The notes under the pieces are model-generated. The model had not been told where the DNA came from. It saw only the letters and a program-made list of their open reading frames with translations, and did no database searches. Below are positions 60,793 to 64,000 of a DNA stretch of 64,000 nucleotides, in pieces. The number at the start of each line of letters is the position of its first letter. Within the stretch, counting starts at the first letter, position 1. Made by a program: the position numbers and the translations under genes. The stretch comes from Haliclona indistincta. Lineage: Eukaryota; Porifera; Demospongiae; Haplosclerida; Chalinidae. The stretch spans positions 2,889,809 through 2,953,808 of the forward strand of contig OZ024788.1 of assembly GCA_964017065.1 (NCBI GenBank), in the 5' to 3' direction.

Positions 60793-62487
60793 CTGTGCCC
60801 GTTCCAACAGTTGACCTGTTAATAAAGGAGCTGAAAGAAGTGACAGCTTGGTATGTTTTTGGTGCATCTCTACGCATTCCTATAAGCCAGCTTGAGAGTA
60901 TCAAGTTAAACAACGCGAGTGAAGGACTTGAGAAACAGAAGACACGTATGTTCCACTTCTGGCTACAATTTAATGCGAATGCCTCGTGGAAAGAGATTGT
61001 TCGAGTTTTGGAACTGAATGACCTTTTCACTCTGGCTGAGAAAGTGAAAAGGAAGTATGTACTACATGTGGCTAGCTCTTCAAGTACCAGCCAAGATCAA
61101 GGTATGACTGTTTTTTCTTTTGTCACAGTAAAGTTGTCCTGTCATGGTGCTATCCAGCCTCAACAAAGAATGAAATCTAGTGTTATGAACGGATGCTTTA
61201 TTATTGGTAGATCATTATGTGATAATATTTTTACATAGTGCATACCTGACATGAGTTGATATTTGAATGAGCATAGTACTCCATGACTTTGTCTTTAAAT
61301 AGGGTAATTACTTATAAAATGCTCAGAAATAATTTTTGACTGATTATGCCTAAAAAATTAATTATGATTCGTAATAAATTATCTGTTGTGCATTATACTA
61401 TAATAGATGAACAGCTTACTACAGAAAGCAGCCTCGATTCAGAAATGGAAGTTGAGGTTCGTGCCGCTGCTGCTGTTGTAGAACGATTGCGACGTTTACA
61501 CAATTCTTTCGCTACTATGCTAACTGATCTCCCCAGCCTTCTTGCAGAGTGTAATTGCGATCTCTCCTTAGCAAGATCCTTTCTTAATAACCTCATATTC
61601 ACTGAAAAGTTTGTTCAATCTGATACTTTTGATCAACTTTTACACCAGCTACGCCAAGATCATATGGACACTTTCAATGTCCACTTCCTCGAGCAACTAT
61701 TAGTTTACTTAGAAGATAAAATAAAGGATGAGAGAATGAAGACAAAGTTAACACAGCACCTTGAAGATTACAAGGCGAAAAAGGAAAAGTTTTTCAATGA
61801 CACACTAGTTGTTGATTTTCATCATGCTGTTCTGTGTAAGACAAATCAAGCTGAACACAGGCGTAAGACAATTAAGCTTACAATCAAAGTTTCAGATCAT
61901 TTAGCTACTGAACGGACCTTGAAGGACATCGAGAGACTTGCACGAAAAGTATTTGATGATAGTGTCAGATCTTTAATTTGTATGCATGCAGAGGTGGGGT
62001 CAGTGATCATTTCATGGTTCTTCCCGGAGGATCAACGTGCCAAGTTTATAACTTTAGCCATCAAGAATGCCACTATTTTTAAAGATGCTGGAGTAGAAGA
62101 GGTGACAGTAGATGGAAGAGTTGTCTTCCCTAGCACTCTGGAGGAGGTAAGAGCTTGCTTTGGGTTAGACAATATACATAGATGTTTTTCGTCTATAGGA
62201 TATTCCAACACTGAAGAAGATCTACTCTGATTTCTACACTTGTCTGGTTGAAGCTATCTCTGATGAGCATACATATCAATCTCTCCTCACTCAAATCAGC
62301 TCCTCTACTCTGATATCAGAGGAGAAGATAGCTCAGTTGTCCTCCAGTAAGGTTACTGGTAGCTCATTCCTGAAGACTCTTGGACTGGAGGAAGAGGCTC
62401 ACTTACTAGTACCACTTGTCAGTGCTATGTCACGAGTTGAGCAGCTACAGACACTGGCTGAGGAAATGACTACTGAGCTAATGAAAG
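60793..62487 (+). CDS. Death-domain protein with helical and CARD-like regions, 3' end unresolved
   Basis: Exons 60793-61101, 61407-62146 and 62199-62487 join without stops. The first is a Death domain (TVDLLIKELKEVTAWYVFGA...WKEIVRVLELND). The second has a long helical part (EVRAAAAVVERLRRLHNSF...) followed by an alpha/beta region (VGSVIISWFFPEDQRAKFIT, then AGVEEVTVDGRVVFPS). The third is helical and CARD-like (FYTCLVEAISDEHTYQSLL...ISEEKIAQLSSSK) and ends at a GTATGC donor in phase 1. The alpha/beta region is of a kind I associate with N-terminal parts of large sponge Death/NACHT proteins, but I cannot name it. After 62487 only repeats are visible, so the next exons are either outside the window or lost. 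Start exon uncertain. Confidence 0.65.
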
Positions 62488-62760
62488 GTATGCAGATGGC
62501 AGGAGCGTAGGCAGGATTTTTGAAATGAGGGGGCAAATTAGTTTAAAAATAGTGGGAGTCTGGGGTCCTCCCCAGAAAAAATTGAAATTGAACTGCTAAT
62601 TGGGGCGAGCCTGAGCGAGCCCCATACTGGTCGAAAACGTCCCCCGCGCTATCTATCTATCTATGTATGCGTACGTCATTCCGTAAATGCCCCCGCGTTG
62701 TAATTCACCGGATGGTTTCAATTTTACTCAACTGAGACTGAGCAAGCGCAAAGATCGAGA
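62488..62760. repeat. Repeat-derived sequence after the last Death-gene exon
   Basis: A block beginning GGAGCGTAGGCAGGATTTTT and containing GGCGAGCCTGAGCGAGCCCC (a small palindrome) and TCTATCTATCTATGTATG looks like interspersed repeat. No gene. Confidence 0.45.
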
Positions 62761-63180
62761 AGGAGCATGACGATCGACGTGATGCAGAGACTGAAGAACA
62801 GAGATAGGTTAGGCTAGAGAGAAGAAGCACGAGCGACGTGATGTCAGAGAGACTGAAGAACAGAGAGAGGTTAGGCCAGAGAGAAGGAGCACGAGCGACG
62901 TGATGCAGAGACTGAAGAATTACAGAGAGCGGTTAGGCTACAGCCATGCTACAGCAAATGAGAGAGAAGGAGCTGAGCGACGTGGTGGAGAGACCAAAGA
63001 ACAGAGAGAGGACAGGCTGCAGCAAATGAGAGAGATGCAGCATGAACGACGTGGTGCAGAGACTGAGAAACAGAGAGAGGACAGGCTGCAGCAAATGAGA
63101 GAGATGCAGCATGAACGACGTGGTGCAGAGACTGAAGAACAGAGAGAGGACAGGCTGCAGCAAATGAGACTTCACTCGAC
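62755..63180 (+). repeat. 66-69-bp coding-like tandem repeat
   Basis: Five to six units. The last three are in one open frame and read as 23-residue repeats (HERRGAETEEQREDRLQQMR); earlier units are out of frame through single-base changes. Charged repeats of this type precede helicase domains in some invertebrate Helitron or PIF1-like proteins, but no helicase is visible here, and the frame ends at 63307. Best described as a degenerate repetitive coding relic. Confidence 0.5.
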
Positions 63181-63479
63181 TGCGGCACAATCAGTGCATC
63201 ACGCCTTTCCAAATGCACCTCCTCGGCTAAATGCCTACTTATGGCTACCAACACTACTCTCTCAGGCTCGCCCCACAAATGTCCTGCATTTCACTAGTAT
63301 AGTGTGATTTTTAGCTGTCAATACTATCTGTTGTAGACATCATAGGCTTGGTGTACATGTGTAAACAGAGATAGCTGGTTTACTTGTGGCTTGCACTAAA
63401 TCAACCACGTGGTACAACACTGCTTGTATAATAACTAAATTCATCTACCAAGTCAGCAAAAAGGGGGCCATTGCCGGCA

Positions 63480-63915
63480 TACTGTAAACCCGGAATTTCA
63501 GAATTCCGTCCAGAATTCCGGATGTCAAACTTTGTATGATAACGGAGAAAAATTGAGAGAGAAACCTTCGCCTAAATAGCGCCCAGTATTCACCTGGAAA
63601 ATAATACATGAAGCGTCTGTGGCAGCTATCTCGACTGTCGAGCAATAGATCGACGCGCTTCAAGCGCAGCAGCATGCAACTGCATCTTGCCCACAGACGT
63701 ATAGAGCGAATTTCTGAAATACGATCTAGATTTTTTTAAACCGTGATTTTGTGGTCTAGGCTTGCTGTTTTGCAGCGTTAGCGAAGGAGTATCGAAAAAA
63801 TCGCTCTATACGTCTGTGCGCGCTGGAATTTGTAAGCTGTAAACGAAGTTCTTTCTGGAGCAAGCAAGCCAAACTGGAGATAACTGCCACAGACCGGTCT
63901 TTACTGGGCGAGCTC
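63480..63915. mobile_element. Nested foldback related to the 3706-4167 element
   Basis: It starts AAACCCGGAATTTC, then ACCTTCGCCTAAATAGCGCC, words shared with the hAT-like element. Inside are two further inverted pairs: GTCTGTGGCAGCTATCTC (63611) with GAGATAACTGCCACAGAC (about 63876), and ACAGACGTATAGAGCGA (63694) with TCGCTCTATACGTCTGT (about 63802). The outer GCGCCCAGTA is mirrored by TACTGGGCG near 63902. Confidence 0.65.
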
Positions 63916-64000
63916 ACTGCTCCACGTTAACTAATACTTCGTGACTGAAACTTGTTATAATCGTTGTTTATCGATAGACAAAACAAAATGCATACTGGAG

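Overview
This window looks like nuclear DNA of a marine invertebrate, most probably a demosponge. That rests on gene content and structure: AT-rich sequence, many short GT-AG introns that are nearly all in phase 1, Death, CARD, NACHT, ZU5 and caspase domains packed close together, and very dense DNA transposons. The species cannot be named from sequence alone. No bacterial-type operons, rRNA, tRNA or CRISPR were seen.

Layout. 1-5209: 3' part of a ROC/COR-like GTPase with two Death domains; its last intron holds one transposon nested in another. 7854-13645: a CARD-NACHT-ZU5-(UPA-like)-Death gene, an NLR without LRRs. 13590-20900: tandem copies of its Death exon, an orphan exon of the next gene, a TTAA-flanked MITE and a 1.9 kb insertion containing a perfect 165-bp inverted repeat. 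20748-22821: a caspase whose N-terminal domain is homologous to the UPA-like part of the NLR. 22947-27675: an apparently complete Mutator-like element encoding transposase + SWIM + CXXC finger + OTU protease. 28148-29014: a 9-bp-TSD element carrying a ZAD-like finger gene. 29043-33370 and 41539-45835: two nearly identical 4.3 kb elements in opposite orientation. Between them are a HIRAN-like fragment, several MITEs and a second GTPase-Death gene (36712-40680). 41160-48121: a CARD-Death-Death gene that hosts the second 4.3 kb element in an intron. 48600-51960: relics and a duplicated, nonsense-mutated copy of GTPase/Death exons. 51989-52774: a second TAGTCT element with a 9-bp TSD. 52784-59700: mostly unexplained DNA with a 53-bp minisatellite. 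59758-60340: a LINE 3' remnant. 60793-62487: another Death-domain gene. The last 1.5 kb is repeats.

How the genes may work together (inference). All host genes lie on the + strand and together resemble a cell-death or innate-sensing module: two GTPase sensors with Death domains, an NLR with CARD and Death ends, a caspase sharing an accessory domain with the NLR, and a CARD-Death-Death protein. The CARD of that last protein resembles the NLR's, and its two Death domains resemble those of the two GTPases. Uniform phase-1 introns let these exons be reshuffled, and decayed exon copies are scattered among the transposons. Exon boundaries were assigned by eye from splice motifs, reading phase and paralogue comparison, without transcript data.
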